DNA of 64,000 bases from Spartobacteria bacterium (GCA_009930475.1 RZYC01000013.1:1-64000), one strand, 5' to 3'. Counted from the stretch's first letter, positions 25,986 to 35,468 are shown. The notes: a model not told the origin generated them from the letters alone. Numbers and translations are program-made.

Positions 25986-28900
25986 ATGTTGGACGCGGTT
26001 TCGAATAAAGTCGATTTTCCTAAAATGGAAAAGGATGTTCTCTCTTTCTGGGAGCAGGATGAAATTTTCAAAAAATCACTGGAGCAGCGCGTCGGATGTG
26101 AAGAATTCCTGTTTTATGACGGCCCTCCGTTTGCTACAGGCATGCCGCATTACGGTCATCTGCTGGCGGGCACCATTAAGGATATTGTTCCCCGTTATCA
26201 GACCATGCGGGGGAAATATGTGGAACGCCGTTTCGGCTGGGACTGCCATGGGTTGCCTGTCGAATATGAAATGGAACAGGAACTGAATATCAGCGGCAAG
26301 AAAGATATCGAAGCACTGGGGGTGGACGTCTTCAATGAGAAATGCCGAAGCATCGTCCTTCGCTACACCGAAGAATGGCGTCAGGTCGTTACGCGCATGG
26401 GACGCTGGGTCGATTTTGACAACGATTACAAGACCATGGATGCCCATTATATGGAATCCATCTGGTGGATGTTTAAGTCACTCTGGGAAAAACAGCTGAT
26501 TTATGAAGGTCAGAAGATTCTGCCGTATTGTCCGCGCTGTGCTACACCGCTTTCCAATTTTGAAACCAATCAGGGCTATAAAGACGTTCAGGATCCAGCC
26601 ATTACCATTCGCTTTAAAATCGAAGGCGAGGAAAACTCCTATATTCTGGCATGGACCACCACGCCGTGGACGCTGCCTTCCAATCTGGCACTGGCCGTGG
26701 GTCCGGATATCGAATATGTCAAACTGCGCGATGGCAATGACACCTACATCATGGCCGCATCCCGAGTCAGTGCGTATTACAAAAAAGAGGATGACTACGA
26801 ACTGATCGGTCAGATGACCGGCATGGATCTGGAAGGACTTCGCTACGAACCGCTGTTTCCCTATTTTGCCCATTTAGCTCGCGACGGTGCCTTTCGTGTC
26901 GGCACCGCTGAGTTTGTTTCGACCGAAGATGGCACAGGCATTGTGCATGTGGCTCCCGGATTTGGTGAAGACGACTATCTGCTGGGACAGGATTTGGCAC
27001 TGCCGGTTGTTTGTCCGGTGGATGACTCCGGCTGTTTTACGGCTGAAATCACCGATTTTGCCGGTCGGTATGTAAAAGAAACCGATTCGGATATTATCGC
27101 CCGCCTGAAAGCCGAACATAAACTGGTGCATCGCGGAACCATCAATCACAGTTATCCCCATTGCTGGCGTTGTGATTCCCCCCTGATTTATCGCGGCATT
27201 TCCACCTGGTTTGTGCATGTGGAGCGTATTAAAGAACAGTTGCTGAAAAACAACGATCAGATTCACTGGGTGCCGGGACATCTCAAACATGGCCGTTTTG
27301 GCAAATGGCTGGAAAATGCACGGGACTGGGCTATTTCACGCAATCGTTACTGGGGGACTCCACTGCCCATCTGGACCAACGAAGATCACTCTGAAACCGT
27401 ATGTGTGGGATCGCTGGAAGAGCTGGAGGCGCTGTCCGGTCATAAAGTCACTGATTTACATAAACATTTTGTGGATAACATCACCATTCCCGCCCCCAGC
27501 GGCAACGGCGTACTGACCCGCATTTCTGAAGTGCTGGACTGCTGGTTTGAAAGCGGATCCATGCCCTATGCCCAGTCGCATTATCCTTTTGAAAATAAGG
27601 AGCGTTTTGAAGCCTGTTTCCCTGCAGATTTTATCGCTGAGGGCTTGGATCAGACGCGCGGATGGTTTTATACGCTGATGGTGCTTTCGACTGCTGTTTT
27701 TGATAAACCGGCCTTCAAAAACGTGGTGGTCAACGGATTGATTCTAGCGGAAGACGGACGCAAAATGAGCAAACGTCTGAAGAACTATCCGGATCCAAGC
27801 TACCTGATTGAAACCTACGGGGCCGACGCGCTTCGGCTGTATATGATCTATTCCCCGGTGGTTCGTGCGGAGGACCTGTGTTTTAGCGAAGAAGGAGTGA
27901 AACATGCCCTGCGCCATTTTCTGATTCCCTGGTGGAATGCCTACAGTTTTCTGGTTACCTATGCCCGTATTGATCAGTGGACTCCTGACAAAAAGGTGTC
28001 TGCTGACGCCTTGAGCCTCATGGATCGCTGGATTATGAGTTCTCTGGAGGATTTGGTGGCCGAAGTGGGTGATGCGATGGATCATTATGATCTGCAACGG
28101 GCGCTGCGTCCTTTTATTCAGTTTATCGAGGATTTGACGAACTGGTACATCCGTCGCAGTCGCCGCCGTTTTTGGAAGTCATCCAACGATGCGGACAAGC
28201 TCGCCGCGTACCAGACTCTTTACACGGTGCTGCTTGAATTGTGCAAAGTCGCCGCGCCCTTTGTTCCCTTTATCAGTGATGCCATCTATCAGAATCTGAG
28301 GACGGCAGACATGGAGACATCGGTTCATCTGTGCGATTTCCCGCAGAGCAGTGGTGCCATGAAAAATGATGCGTTGAATACGCAGATGAAAACCGTGATG
28401 GCTGTGGTGGGTATGGGCCGCCAGCTGCGTTCGGAACATACGCTGAAGGTACGTCAACCGCTGGCCGCGATTCATGTGGTATGCCGTGACGCCGATGTCA
28501 TGGGGCAGGTTAAAGATCTGGAAGCGATCATTATGGACGAACTGAACGTAAAACGCGTGATTTTCAGTCATGATGAGTTGGAACTGGTGACCTTTTCAGC
28601 CAAACCGCATTTTAAAATACTCGGACCAAAACTCGGACCGAAAGTGAAGATGGCCGGCCGTATTATCGGGAAGCTGACGCAGGATGATCTGATTGCGCTG
28701 GTGAACGGCGAGGGTGTTGATGTGGTTATCGATGAGCTTCCGGTGACATTGACGGGCGAAGACGTCGTCATCGAACGCTTGCCCAAAGCGCATTTGGCTG
28801 TGGCTTCAGAAGGGTCTCTTGTGGTCGCTCTGGAAACGGAATTGACTCCGGAACTGGTTGAGGAGGGATTGGCCCGCGAGTTGGTCAATAAGATCCAGAC

Positions 28901-29108
28901 CATGAGAAAGAATGCGGACTTCGATGTGGTTCAGCGTATTGCCGTCTGGATTTCGGGTGCGCCGCAAATTGCCAGAGCGGTAGAAGTTCATGCAGATTAC
29001 GTTAAAAATGAGACACTTACGCTGGAATTAAATATGGCGGAAGATGTCGATGGAGACGCGTGGGACATTAATGGATATCCTTGTTTGATTAAAGTAGCTG
29101 TTCTGTGA
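25986..29108 (+). CDS. ileS: Isoleucyl-tRNA synthetase, eukaryote-like type 2
   Basis: A 1040-residue class I synthetase. Signatures: the HIGH variant HYGH in PPFATGMPHYGHLLAGTIKD (near residue 57), FGWDCHGLPVEYEMEQEL, the editing-domain segment AWTTTPWTLPSNLALAVGP, GRKMSKRLKNYPDP (KMSKR loop near 592) and a C-terminal anticodon domain with a DUF5915-like extension. HYGH, KMSKR and GLPVEYE mark the IleRS2 clade shared with eukaryotes, which is generally tolerant of mupirocin. I chose the ATG at 25986 because AGGAG lies six bases ahead; the frame is open upstream to a GTG at 25929. It heads an ileS-dksA-lspA block. The upstream palindrome GAGACGAGTCTC (25909-25920) is of unknown use. Confidence 0.95.
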   Translation: MLDAVSNKVDFPKMEKDVLSFWEQDEIFKKSLEQRVGCEEFLFYDGPPFATGMPHYGHLLAGTIKDIVPRYQTMRGKYVERRFGWDCHGLPVEYEMEQELNISGKKDIEALGVDVFNEKCRSIVLRYTEEWRQVVTRMGRWVDFDNDYKTMDAHYMESIWWMFKSLWEKQLIYEGQKILPYCPRCATPLSNFETNQGYKDVQDPAITIRFKIEGEENSYILAWTTTPWTLPSNLALAVGPDIEYVKLRDGNDTYIMAASRVSAYYKKEDDYELIGQMTGMDLEGLRYEPLFPYFAHLARDGAFRVGTAEFVSTEDGTGIVHVAPGFGEDDYLLGQDLALPVVCPVDDSGCFTAEITDFAGRYVKETDSDIIARLKAEHKLVHRGTINHSYPHCWRCDSPLIYRGISTWFVHVERIKEQLLKNNDQIHWVPGHLKHGRFGKWLENARDWAISRNRYWGTPLPIWTNEDHSETVCVGSLEELEALSGHKVTDLHKHFVDNITIPAPSGNGVLTRISEVLDCWFESGSMPYAQSHYPFENKERFEACFPADFIAEGLDQTRGWFYTLMVLSTAVFDKPAFKNVVVNGLILAEDGRKMSKRLKNYPDPSYLIETYGADALRLYMIYSPVVRAEDLCFSEEGVKHALRHFLIPWWNAYSFLVTYARIDQWTPDKKVSADALSLMDRWIMSSLEDLVAEVGDAMDHYDLQRALRPFIQFIEDLTNWYIRRSRRRFWKSSNDADKLAAYQTLYTVLLELCKVAAPFVPFISDAIYQNLRTADMETSVHLCDFPQSSGAMKNDALNTQMKTVMAVVGMGRQLRSEHTLKVRQPLAAIHVVCRDADVMGQVKDLEAIIMDELNVKRVIFSHDELELVTFSAKPHFKILGPKLGPKVKMAGRIIGKLTQDDLIALVNGEGVDVVIDELPVTLTGEDVVIERLPKAHLAVASEGSLVVALETELTPELVEEGLARELVNKIQTMRKNADFDVVQRIAVWISGAPQIARAVEVHADYVKNETLTLELNMAEDVDGDAWDINGYPCLIKVAVL

Positions 29109-29117
29109 TCTTGCCGC

Positions 29118-29146
29118 TTGACGAATCATTGTCCGCTATCTAGTAT
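29118..29146 (+). promoter_or_regulatory. Sigma-70 promoter of dksA/traR-lspA
   Basis: TTGACG (29118-29123) and TAGTAT (29141-29146) are separated by exactly 17 bp. The inferred start near 29153 gives a leader of about 50 nt to the dksA/traR ATG. This suggests that the gene can be transcribed independently of ileS. Confidence 0.7.
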
Positions 29147-29202
29147 ACGCGCCGTCAAATGATGAGTGTTGGTTTAATCATAAGTAAAACAAGGTGAATA
29201 AT

Positions 29203-29643
29203 ATGGCCGATATGACATTGAAGACCGCTGTGCAGACGAATCCGTTGACCGATGAAGAGCGCAACGCGTTGCATGATGTGCTGTCCAGACTCCGTGACCA
29301 TTTAGTTGATGAAATCAGCTATTACTCCAACAATAAAACAGGGTCTCATGATGTCAGTCGTGATGTGAGCCGATCCAGTGATCCCGGTGATCAGGGGAGC
29401 GAAGCGACGGATATGGAAATGGCGCTCAGCCTTGTGAGCAACGAACACGATGCGCTCTATGAAATCGAAGAAGCCCTGCGCCGCTTTGACGAAAAAAACT
29501 ACGGGATTTGTGAAGAATGTGGAAAATACATTCAGAAAAGCCGTTTAGAAGCCCTGCCGTTTGCCCGTCTTTGTATTCGCTGTAAATCAGAGGTAGAAAA
29601 AAGTACTTTACTCACCAGAGGGAAACGCGTTTTCCGCCGTTGA
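29203..29643 (+). CDS. DksA/TraR-family zinc-finger protein
   Basis: A 146-residue protein with a helical N-terminal coiled coil and a C-terminal four-cysteine zinc finger (CEECGKYIQKSRLEALP...LCIRC). The middle contains the family motif ALSLVSNEHDALYEIEEALRRFDEKNYGICEECG. DksA-type proteins enter the RNA polymerase secondary channel and modify initiation, often with ppGpp. The tip of the coiled coil reads SSDPGDQGSEATD rather than the canonical DKSA-like acidic tip, so activity may differ. Start: ATG at 29203 behind AAGGTGA. Its position between ileS and lspA repeats an arrangement common in several phyla. Confidence 0.85.
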   Translation: MADMTLKTAVQTNPLTDEERNALHDVLSRLRDHLVDEISYYSNNKTGSHDVSRDVSRSSDPGDQGSEATDMEMALSLVSNEHDALYEIEEALRRFDEKNYGICEECGKYIQKSRLEALPFARLCIRCKSEVEKSTLLTRGKRVFRR

Positions 29644-29659
29644 CCGATTAGGAAATGAT

Positions 29660-30127
29660 ATGCTTGCACTTTTTACGGCCATGGCCATCACGTTGCTGGA
29701 TCAGCTGACAAAGGTTCTGATTCGGCAGCATGTTGTGATTGGCGACCTGCATCAGGCCATCCCCGGATTCATGAATATTACGTATCTCAGGAATCCCGGA
29801 GCAGCGTGGGGCATGTTCAGCGGTCAGAGCCTGATGCTTTCTGTGCTGTCCATAGCCGTATTGTGCATTATGGTGTTGTTCCGAAAAAGCTTTCTCAACG
29901 ATACCTCTCTGCACCGTATTGCGTTAGGACTGCTGGCGGGAGGCATTATTGGAAACCTTATTGACCGTGTTAAATATGGTGCGGTCACGGATTTTATTGA
30001 TTTGCATATTGGAATGCATCACTGGCCTTCATTTAATGTAGCGGATTCCGCTATTTGCGTGGGCGTAACGATTTATATGATTACGGTATGGGTTGCAGAA
30101 TCCAAAAACAAAAAGGCAGCCAGCTAG
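29660..30127 (+). CDS. lspA: Lipoprotein signal peptidase (SPase II)
   Basis: A 155-residue membrane aspartyl protease that cleaves prolipoprotein signal peptides after lipidation. Four transmembrane helices are visible. Family boxes: ITLLDQLTKVLIR (first helix), ITYLRNPGAAWGMFSGQ, GGIIGNLIDRVKYGAVTDFIDLH with the first catalytic Asp, and WPSFNVADSAICVGV with the second. It starts with ATG at 29660, 16 bases after the dksA/traR stop, so co-transcription is expected. Slightly shorter than many homologues but complete. Confidence 0.95.
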   Translation: MLALFTAMAITLLDQLTKVLIRQHVVIGDLHQAIPGFMNITYLRNPGAAWGMFSGQSLMLSVLSIAVLCIMVLFRKSFLNDTSLHRIALGLLAGGIIGNLIDRVKYGAVTDFIDLHIGMHHWPSFNVADSAICVGVTIYMITVWVAESKNKKAAS

Positions 30128-30208
30128 CACTGCACTGCATCCTGCGTGTTCAGACGAAAAGAGCGGGGAGCCCGCAGCCGTTTGAGAGTGGGAAGAGAGG
30201 GTTATTAT

Positions 30209-31333
30209 ATGGATCAGCAGAGTGATCAGGCAGTCATATCTTCCATAAATATCGTGGCGGCGGGGATTGTTATCATTGCCGTGATACTCGTCGGTGCTGT
30301 CATGTTTTTTGCAAAAGACGTCTTTGTTCCCGTGCTGCTCGCCTGGATTCTGGCGCAAATGCTGGCACCGCTGATGCGTATCTTCTCGAAATGGCGTATC
30401 CCATACGGGTTATGCGTCGTGCTGGTTTTAGCTCTTTTGATTTTTGTTTTCTATTGGCTGGGCATGTTTATTTCGGCCAGTGCCACGTCTTTTATTCGTC
30501 AGATGCCAACGTACCAGGAAAAGCTGACCGCCATGCTTAATGATGGTGTCCGGTTGCTGTCAGCCCACATTGATTTATCCAAACATACAGGTCTGGATGC
30601 AGAAATCAGCTCGCACATAAACAGAATCATAGGGCTGGTCATGCAGGGATTAAGCAATGCTGTAGGCCTGTTTACGTCGCTGATCACCAATGCGATGCTG
30701 GTCATGATTGTTTTGGGGTTTATGCTGGCGGGCCAGCGCCATGTGGACAAGAAAATCAGCAACGCCTTCAACATCAACTCGGCATCCCGTGTTAATCTTG
30801 TGCTCACCTCGATTTCTGAACGCATTTCCAATTATCTTTTACTGCAAACGGGGTTGAGCCTGATCACGGGGATTCTGGTTTGGCTAAGCTGTCTTTTTCT
30901 CGGTATTAACAGTGCCATTACGTGGGGTGCGCTGGCCTTCTTTTTGAATTATATCCCGACCATTGGATCTATTATTGCCGCGATTCCTCCCATTATCCTG
31001 GCGTTGCTGCAGTTTTATCCGAACTATTGGCCGGCGGTGGCTATTGCCGTGGCTGTGCTGGTGATCAATCAGGTGATTGGCAACATTGTTGCGCCTAAAA
31101 TCATGGGCGACAAGCTGGATATCAGCCCTGTGGTGCTCATGTTATCCCTTATGTTCTGGGGGTGGCTCTGGGGTATTGGCGGAGCCTTTCTATCGGTGAT
31201 CATCATCGCGGCCATAAAGATTATCTGTGAACATATTCCGGCGACACGGTTTATCGCGATCATGATGAGCAGTTCGGGACAGTGCTCCACGGATGTTCCG
31301 GCGGCATTATCGACATTGCCCGCCCATAAATAA
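30209..31333 (+). CDS. AI-2E / PerM-family membrane transporter
   Basis: A 374-residue inner-membrane permease of the AI-2E (PerM/YhhT/TqsA) family. The N-terminal helices (IVAAGIVIIAVILVGAVMFF, VFVPVLLAWILAQMLAPLM), a large loop with an amphipathic region, and C-terminal helices with LVWLSCLFLGINSAITWGALAFFLNYIPTIGSIIAAIPPIILALLQ and NIVAPKIMGDKLDISPVVLMLSLMFWGWLWGIGGAFLSV are typical. Members include an autoinducer-2 exporter and cation antiporters, so the substrate cannot be named. I start at the ATG at 30209 with GAGAGGG upstream. The palindromic repeat locus 2 follows 20 bases after the stop. Confidence 0.88.
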   Translation: MDQQSDQAVISSINIVAAGIVIIAVILVGAVMFFAKDVFVPVLLAWILAQMLAPLMRIFSKWRIPYGLCVVLVLALLIFVFYWLGMFISASATSFIRQMPTYQEKLTAMLNDGVRLLSAHIDLSKHTGLDAEISSHINRIIGLVMQGLSNAVGLFTSLITNAMLVMIVLGFMLAGQRHVDKKISNAFNINSASRVNLVLTSISERISNYLLLQTGLSLITGILVWLSCLFLGINSAITWGALAFFLNYIPTIGSIIAAIPPIILALLQFYPNYWPAVAIAVAVLVINQVIGNIVAPKIMGDKLDISPVVLMLSLMFWGWLWGIGGAFLSVIIIAAIKIICEHIPATRFIAIMMSSSGQCSTDVPAALSTLPAHK

Positions 31334-31353
31334 CTGTTGCCCTCGGGATGGAC

Positions 31354-31441
31354 TTCCAATCATTGGAACATTCCCGAAGGCCCCTGTTCAAAAAGTTCCA
31401 AACATTGGAAAAATCCCGCCAAAAAGTTCCAATGACTGGAA
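31354..31441. repeat. Palindromic repeat locus 2 (three copies)
   Basis: Copies lie at 31354-31368 (TTCCAATCATTGGAA), 31396-31410 (centre AACATT) and 31427-31441 (ATGACT). Their centres are spaced 42 and 31 bp, identical to locus 1 at 1173-1260. The first copy sits inside an outer stem (TCGGGA near 31344 with TCCCGA near 31372), which makes a terminator-like structure behind the permease gene. Linkers end in AAAAAG as at locus 1. Confidence 0.92.
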
Positions 31442-31526
31442 CTTTTGAAAAAAGTCACTCCGTTGTGAGTTCTTGGCGAGGGCGTGGTATGGAGTGTTTC
31501 TGTCGATGGAGAAAAACAGCTTTTGC

Positions 31527-31554
31527 TTGATTGTGAGCTGTAGATGGGTATCAT
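31527..31554 (+). promoter_or_regulatory. Sigma-70-like promoter of valS
   Basis: TTGATT (31527-31532) and TATCAT (31549-31554) are 16 bp apart. They lie between repeat locus 2 and valS, and the implied leader is about 60 nt. Confidence 0.45.
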
Positions 31555-31622
31555 GTGTCGCTTATGTAGTAGTAAACAAAAGTAGATTTGCCCCATTTAT
31601 ACTAAGCTAACGCGAGATGATT

Positions 31623-34307
31623 ATGAGCGAACTTCCCAAGAATATTGATACCGGTACCATCGAAGAGAAATGGTACAGACACTGGATTGAACAAGGTTAC
31701 TTCCATGGCGATGCATCCAAAGGCGGTGAGCCCTACTGTGTGGTCATTCCGCCCCCGAATGTGACGGGTATCCTTCACATGGGTCATGCACTGAATGACA
31801 CCATTCAGGATGTACTGGTTCGCAGTGAGCGTATGAAAGGGAAAAATGTGGTCTGGGTTCCGGGAACAGACCATGCAGGTATTGCCACACAGAACGTCGT
31901 GGAACGTAAAATGGCGAAAGAGGGGCTGACACGCGATGACATCGGTCGCGATAAATTTATTGAAAATGTCTGGGAGTGGAAAGAGGAGTATGGCGGCACC
32001 ATTATTAATCAGCTCAAAAAGTTGGGTTGCAGCTGTGACTGGGAACGAGAACGTTTTACCATGGACGAAGGACTGAGCAATGCAGTCAAAGAGGTCTTCG
32101 TCCGGCTGTACGATAAAGGGTTGATCTATCGTGGCTCCTATATCATTAACTGGTGTCCCCGCTGTCAGACCGCTTTGTCCGATGAGGAAAGCGAACATCA
32201 GCAGAAGGATGGAAAGATTTACTACGTACGCTATCCCATGAAGGGTGGAAAACGTAAAGACGATATTATTGTGGCGACGACCCGTCCTGAAACCATGCTG
32301 GGTGATACGGCCGTTGCTATTAATCCCCGTGATAAACGCTATGAGCACCTGAAGGGCAAAACGGTGGTTTTGCCATTGCTCAATCGCGAAATTCCGGTGA
32401 TTGAAGATGATTACGTCGATCCGGAATTTGGTACGGGCATTGTCAAAATAACGCCTGCGCATGATCCCAATGACTTTGAAATCGGCTTACGGCATAACCT
32501 GCCTCAAATCAATGTCATGAATGACGATGCGTCGATGAATGAGGAGGCGGGCGCCTATGCCGGCATGGATCGCTTCGAATGCCGTAAGCGGATTCTTGAA
32601 GACTTGAAATCGTTGAATTTACTGGAAAAAATTGAAGACCATCAAAATGCGGTTGGTCACTGTTATCGCTGTAATACCATGGTGGAACCTCGTTTGTCGC
32701 CACAGTGGTTTGTGAAGATGAAACCTTTGGCGGAACCGGCACTGCGGGCAGTCCGAAACAATGAGATTCGGTTCATTCCGGATCGCTGGACAAAGGTGTA
32801 TACGGAGTGGATGGAAAACATTCGTGATTGGTGTATTTCCCGTCAGATTTGGTGGGGACACCGGATTCCTGTATTTTATTGCGATGCTTGTAATCATCAG
32901 TGGGCGGCGCGCGATGTTCCGACGGTTTGTCCGGAATGCCAGAGCAGTAATGTGCGCCAGGATGAAGATGTGCTGGATACATGGTTTTCTTCCTGGTTGT
33001 GGCCGTTCAGTGTATTTGGCTGGCCTGACAAAAGCGAAGATCTGGCGTTTTATTATCCGACAAAGACCCTTGTTACGGCATCAGAAATCATTTTCTTCTG
33101 GGTGGCCCGGATGGTTATGTCCGGTATGGAATTTATGGGAGATATCCCTTTTTCCGACGTCTATATCCATGGAACCGTGCGCGATGATTCCGGCAGAAAA
33201 ATGAGCAAGAGTCTCGGGAACTCCATTGACCCGCTGACCATTATTGAAAAATTCAGTGCCGATGCGTTGCGTTTCAGCCTGATTATGCTTACCGCCACGG
33301 GACAGGATTTGTACCTGTCCGATGATAAATTTGAAATCGGTCGTAATTTCGCTACGAAGATATGGAATGCCGCCCGCTTTATGCAAATGAAGCTGGGTGA
33401 TGCTCCGATGCAGGATGGATTTGATAAACCGGTGTTTCGCAAGGAATATCTCCGTTCCGATGATGCGCACATCATTTCCAAGCTCAATTCGACCATTGCT
33501 CAGGTTAATGAAAATCTACGACGGTATCGTTTTAATGATGTAGCCAAATCATTGCATGAGTTTGTCTGGCATCAGTTCTGTGACTGGTACGTTGAATCGA
33601 CGAAATCCGCCTTTAACGGCGAGGATGCAGAACGCCTGGCAGAAGTAGGCAAAGTGATGCACTACGTATTCAGCAGTGCCATTCGCCTGCTCCATCCGAT
33701 TATGCCGTTTGTCACAGAAGAACTGTGGCAGGCCATGGGATATAATGCCCTGTCGGAAAGTATTATGATTGCGCCTTGGCCGGTGGCCTTTGAATATGAG
33801 GAAATGACGGATATCGGAATTACTTCGTCCATCGTTCAATATGTGGATGCGAAGCATGATTTGATTCGGATAGGTCGTACACTCATGGCCGACTATAATG
33901 TAAAGAATACCGATGTTGACTTCATTCTGAAGCCGAGTAACGAGAATCAGGCCGCCAATGCGCTGGATGATAATGCGTCGATCGTGGCTTTGCTGCGTGT
34001 GTCGTCCATGACCATTGACGCCGCGTTTGAACCGGGTAAACCCATGCCCAGTGCATTGACTCAGTTAGGTACGCTGTATATGCCGCTCGACGGGATCGTT
34101 GATGTTCAGGCTGAAATGGAAAAACTGAAGGCCGAACTGGCTAAAATTAACGGTGATTTGATTTCGGTGAGTAAAAAACTCGAAAATATGGATTTCATCA
34201 ACAAGGCTCCGGCCAAGGTGGTGGCCATACAGGAAAACCGGAAAAAAGAGCTGCTTGAAAAGGCTGATAAGGTGAGCAAACGAATCAGTGCGTTTTCGGA
34301 ATCTTAA
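31623..34307 (+). CDS. valS: Valyl-tRNA synthetase
   Basis: An 894-residue class I synthetase. The HIGH motif appears as HMGH in PPNVTGILHMGHALNDT (near residue 52), then VWVPGTDHAGIATQNVVE, the editing domain (VATTRPETMLGDTAVAINP; FGTGIVKITPAHDPNDFEIG), a CxxC zinc-like knuckle (CDACNHQW...CPECQSS), GRKMSKSLGNSIDPL (near 525) and a C-terminal coiled-coil arm (VQAEMEKLKAELAKINGDLISVSKKLENMDF) typical of bacterial ValRS. I prefer the ATG at 31623; the ATG at 31617 gives two more residues. It is followed by pdxB 15 bases later. Confidence 0.96.
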   Translation: MSELPKNIDTGTIEEKWYRHWIEQGYFHGDASKGGEPYCVVIPPPNVTGILHMGHALNDTIQDVLVRSERMKGKNVVWVPGTDHAGIATQNVVERKMAKEGLTRDDIGRDKFIENVWEWKEEYGGTIINQLKKLGCSCDWERERFTMDEGLSNAVKEVFVRLYDKGLIYRGSYIINWCPRCQTALSDEESEHQQKDGKIYYVRYPMKGGKRKDDIIVATTRPETMLGDTAVAINPRDKRYEHLKGKTVVLPLLNREIPVIEDDYVDPEFGTGIVKITPAHDPNDFEIGLRHNLPQINVMNDDASMNEEAGAYAGMDRFECRKRILEDLKSLNLLEKIEDHQNAVGHCYRCNTMVEPRLSPQWFVKMKPLAEPALRAVRNNEIRFIPDRWTKVYTEWMENIRDWCISRQIWWGHRIPVFYCDACNHQWAARDVPTVCPECQSSNVRQDEDVLDTWFSSWLWPFSVFGWPDKSEDLAFYYPTKTLVTASEIIFFWVARMVMSGMEFMGDIPFSDVYIHGTVRDDSGRKMSKSLGNSIDPLTIIEKFSADALRFSLIMLTATGQDLYLSDDKFEIGRNFATKIWNAARFMQMKLGDAPMQDGFDKPVFRKEYLRSDDAHIISKLNSTIAQVNENLRRYRFNDVAKSLHEFVWHQFCDWYVESTKSAFNGEDAERLAEVGKVMHYVFSSAIRLLHPIMPFVTEELWQAMGYNALSESIMIAPWPVAFEYEEMTDIGITSSIVQYVDAKHDLIRIGRTLMADYNVKNTDVDFILKPSNENQAANALDDNASIVALLRVSSMTIDAAFEPGKPMPSALTQLGTLYMPLDGIVDVQAEMEKLKAELAKINGDLISVSKKLENMDFINKAPAKVVAIQENRKKELLEKADKVSKRISAFSES

Positions 34308-34322
34308 CATGGATGGATGATT

Positions 34323-35468
34323 ATGCGGATTATCTGTGCGGCTAGTGTCTATGCCGGTGAGGCGGCTTTTGGTACGATCGGCGATGTGATGGTCGTCGAT
34401 GATCATTTGATCGCGCCGGAAATCGTATCCACCGCCGATGCGTTGATCATCCGTTCGAAAACCATTGTAGATCACGAATTGCTGCAAGGCAGCCGTGTCC
34501 GTTTTGTGGGCACGGCCACTGCTGGATTTGATCATATTGATACGCGCTATCTTCAGAAACAAGGTGTCATGTGGTCGGCCGCTCCGGGGTGCAATGCCAA
34601 TAGTGTCGCGGAATACGTGGTGACGGCACTGCTTTATCTGGCGGATCGCTATGGCATTGATTTGTCTCAGCGTACGCTGGGAATTATCGGGGCGGGGCAG
34701 GTCGGTACGCGTGTGGCCCGATTCGCCGATGTGCTGGGTATGCATGTGCTGCTGAATGATCCGCCCTTGCAGTTGCAGACGCAGAAGGATTGTTATCGTC
34801 CGCTGTCGGAGCTTCAAAAGCAGTGCGATATTATAACATTTCATGTTCCTCTCATTGGCGAGGGGCGTTTTCAAACCCGCCATATGGCAGATATGCGTTT
34901 CTTTGCGGGGCTGCGTCGCGGTTGTATTGCTGTTAATGCATCCCGTGGGGATGTGGTGGAAACCGAAGCGTTGCGCTCCGCACTGCAGAGCGGGATTGTT
35001 ACGCACTGCGTCCTTGATGTATGGGATGACGAACCGGCGGTTTCAGTACCGATGCTGAAGGATGCTGACATCGCAACGCCGCATATTGCCGGATATTCCA
35101 CCGATGGCAAGCTGGACGGTACTTGGCAAATTTATCAGCAATGCTGTAACTTTTTTGAGTTGCCGGTGTGCTGGGAGAAGCCTTCGCTGCCGGAACCGGC
35201 GGCACCTTTAATTACTGTGGATGCACGGGGATTCAGCAGGGAGGAAGTTCTCTGGCGTGTCGTGCGCAAAGCCTATCGCATTCTTTCCGATGATGAGGCT
35301 CTTCGTCGCGGTATGCAGTGTCCGGATGGACTGGGGGTTCATTTTAAACGGCTCCGAAAAGACTATCCTCTGCGCCGGGAATTTTCTGCATTTACCGTTG
35401 ATGTGCAGCACTCCGACAGAGCCACTCTCTGCATGATCAGAGACCTTGGTTTTAATGTCCCGGATTGA
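34323..35468 (+). CDS. pdxB: Erythronate-4-phosphate dehydrogenase
   Basis: A 381-residue D-2-hydroxyacid dehydrogenase-family enzyme of the DXP-dependent pyridoxal phosphate pathway. The NAD-binding motif LGIIGAGQVGTRVARFA, the catalytic Arg segment NASRGDVVETEAL and the His segment ATPHIAGYSTDGKLDGT are PdxB-like. A C-terminal DUF3410-type dimerisation part of about 80 residues (SREEVLWRVVRKAY...SDRATLCMIRDLGF) distinguishes it from phosphoglycerate dehydrogenase. The start at 34323 aligns the N-terminus with known PdxB. It is probably co-transcribed with valS. The window also encodes several PLP enzymes (glutamate decarboxylase and the aspartate decarboxylase-type enzyme). Confidence 0.88.
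   Translation: MRIICAASVYAGEAAFGTIGDVMVVDDHLIAPEIVSTADALIIRSKTIVDHELLQGSRVRFVGTATAGFDHIDTRYLQKQGVMWSAAPGCNANSVAEYVVTALLYLADRYGIDLSQRTLGIIGAGQVGTRVARFADVLGMHVLLNDPPLQLQTQKDCYRPLSELQKQCDIITFHVPLIGEGRFQTRHMADMRFFAGLRRGCIAVNASRGDVVETEALRSALQSGIVTHCVLDVWDDEPAVSVPMLKDADIATPHIAGYSTDGKLDGTWQIYQQCCNFFELPVCWEKPSLPEPAAPLITVDARGFSREEVLWRVVRKAYRILSDDEALRRGMQCPDGLGVHFKRLRKDYPLRREFSAFTVDVQHSDRATLCMIRDLGFNVPD

Noticed and set aside
26994-27012. TTGGCAC word in ileS as a sigma-54 promoter
   Set aside because: There is no GC at the correct distance, and it lies within a conserved coding region.
30163-30175. GCGGG-GAG-CCCGC hairpin between lspA and the permease gene as a terminator
   Set aside because: A 5-bp stem, 3-nt loop and no T-run; too weak to call.
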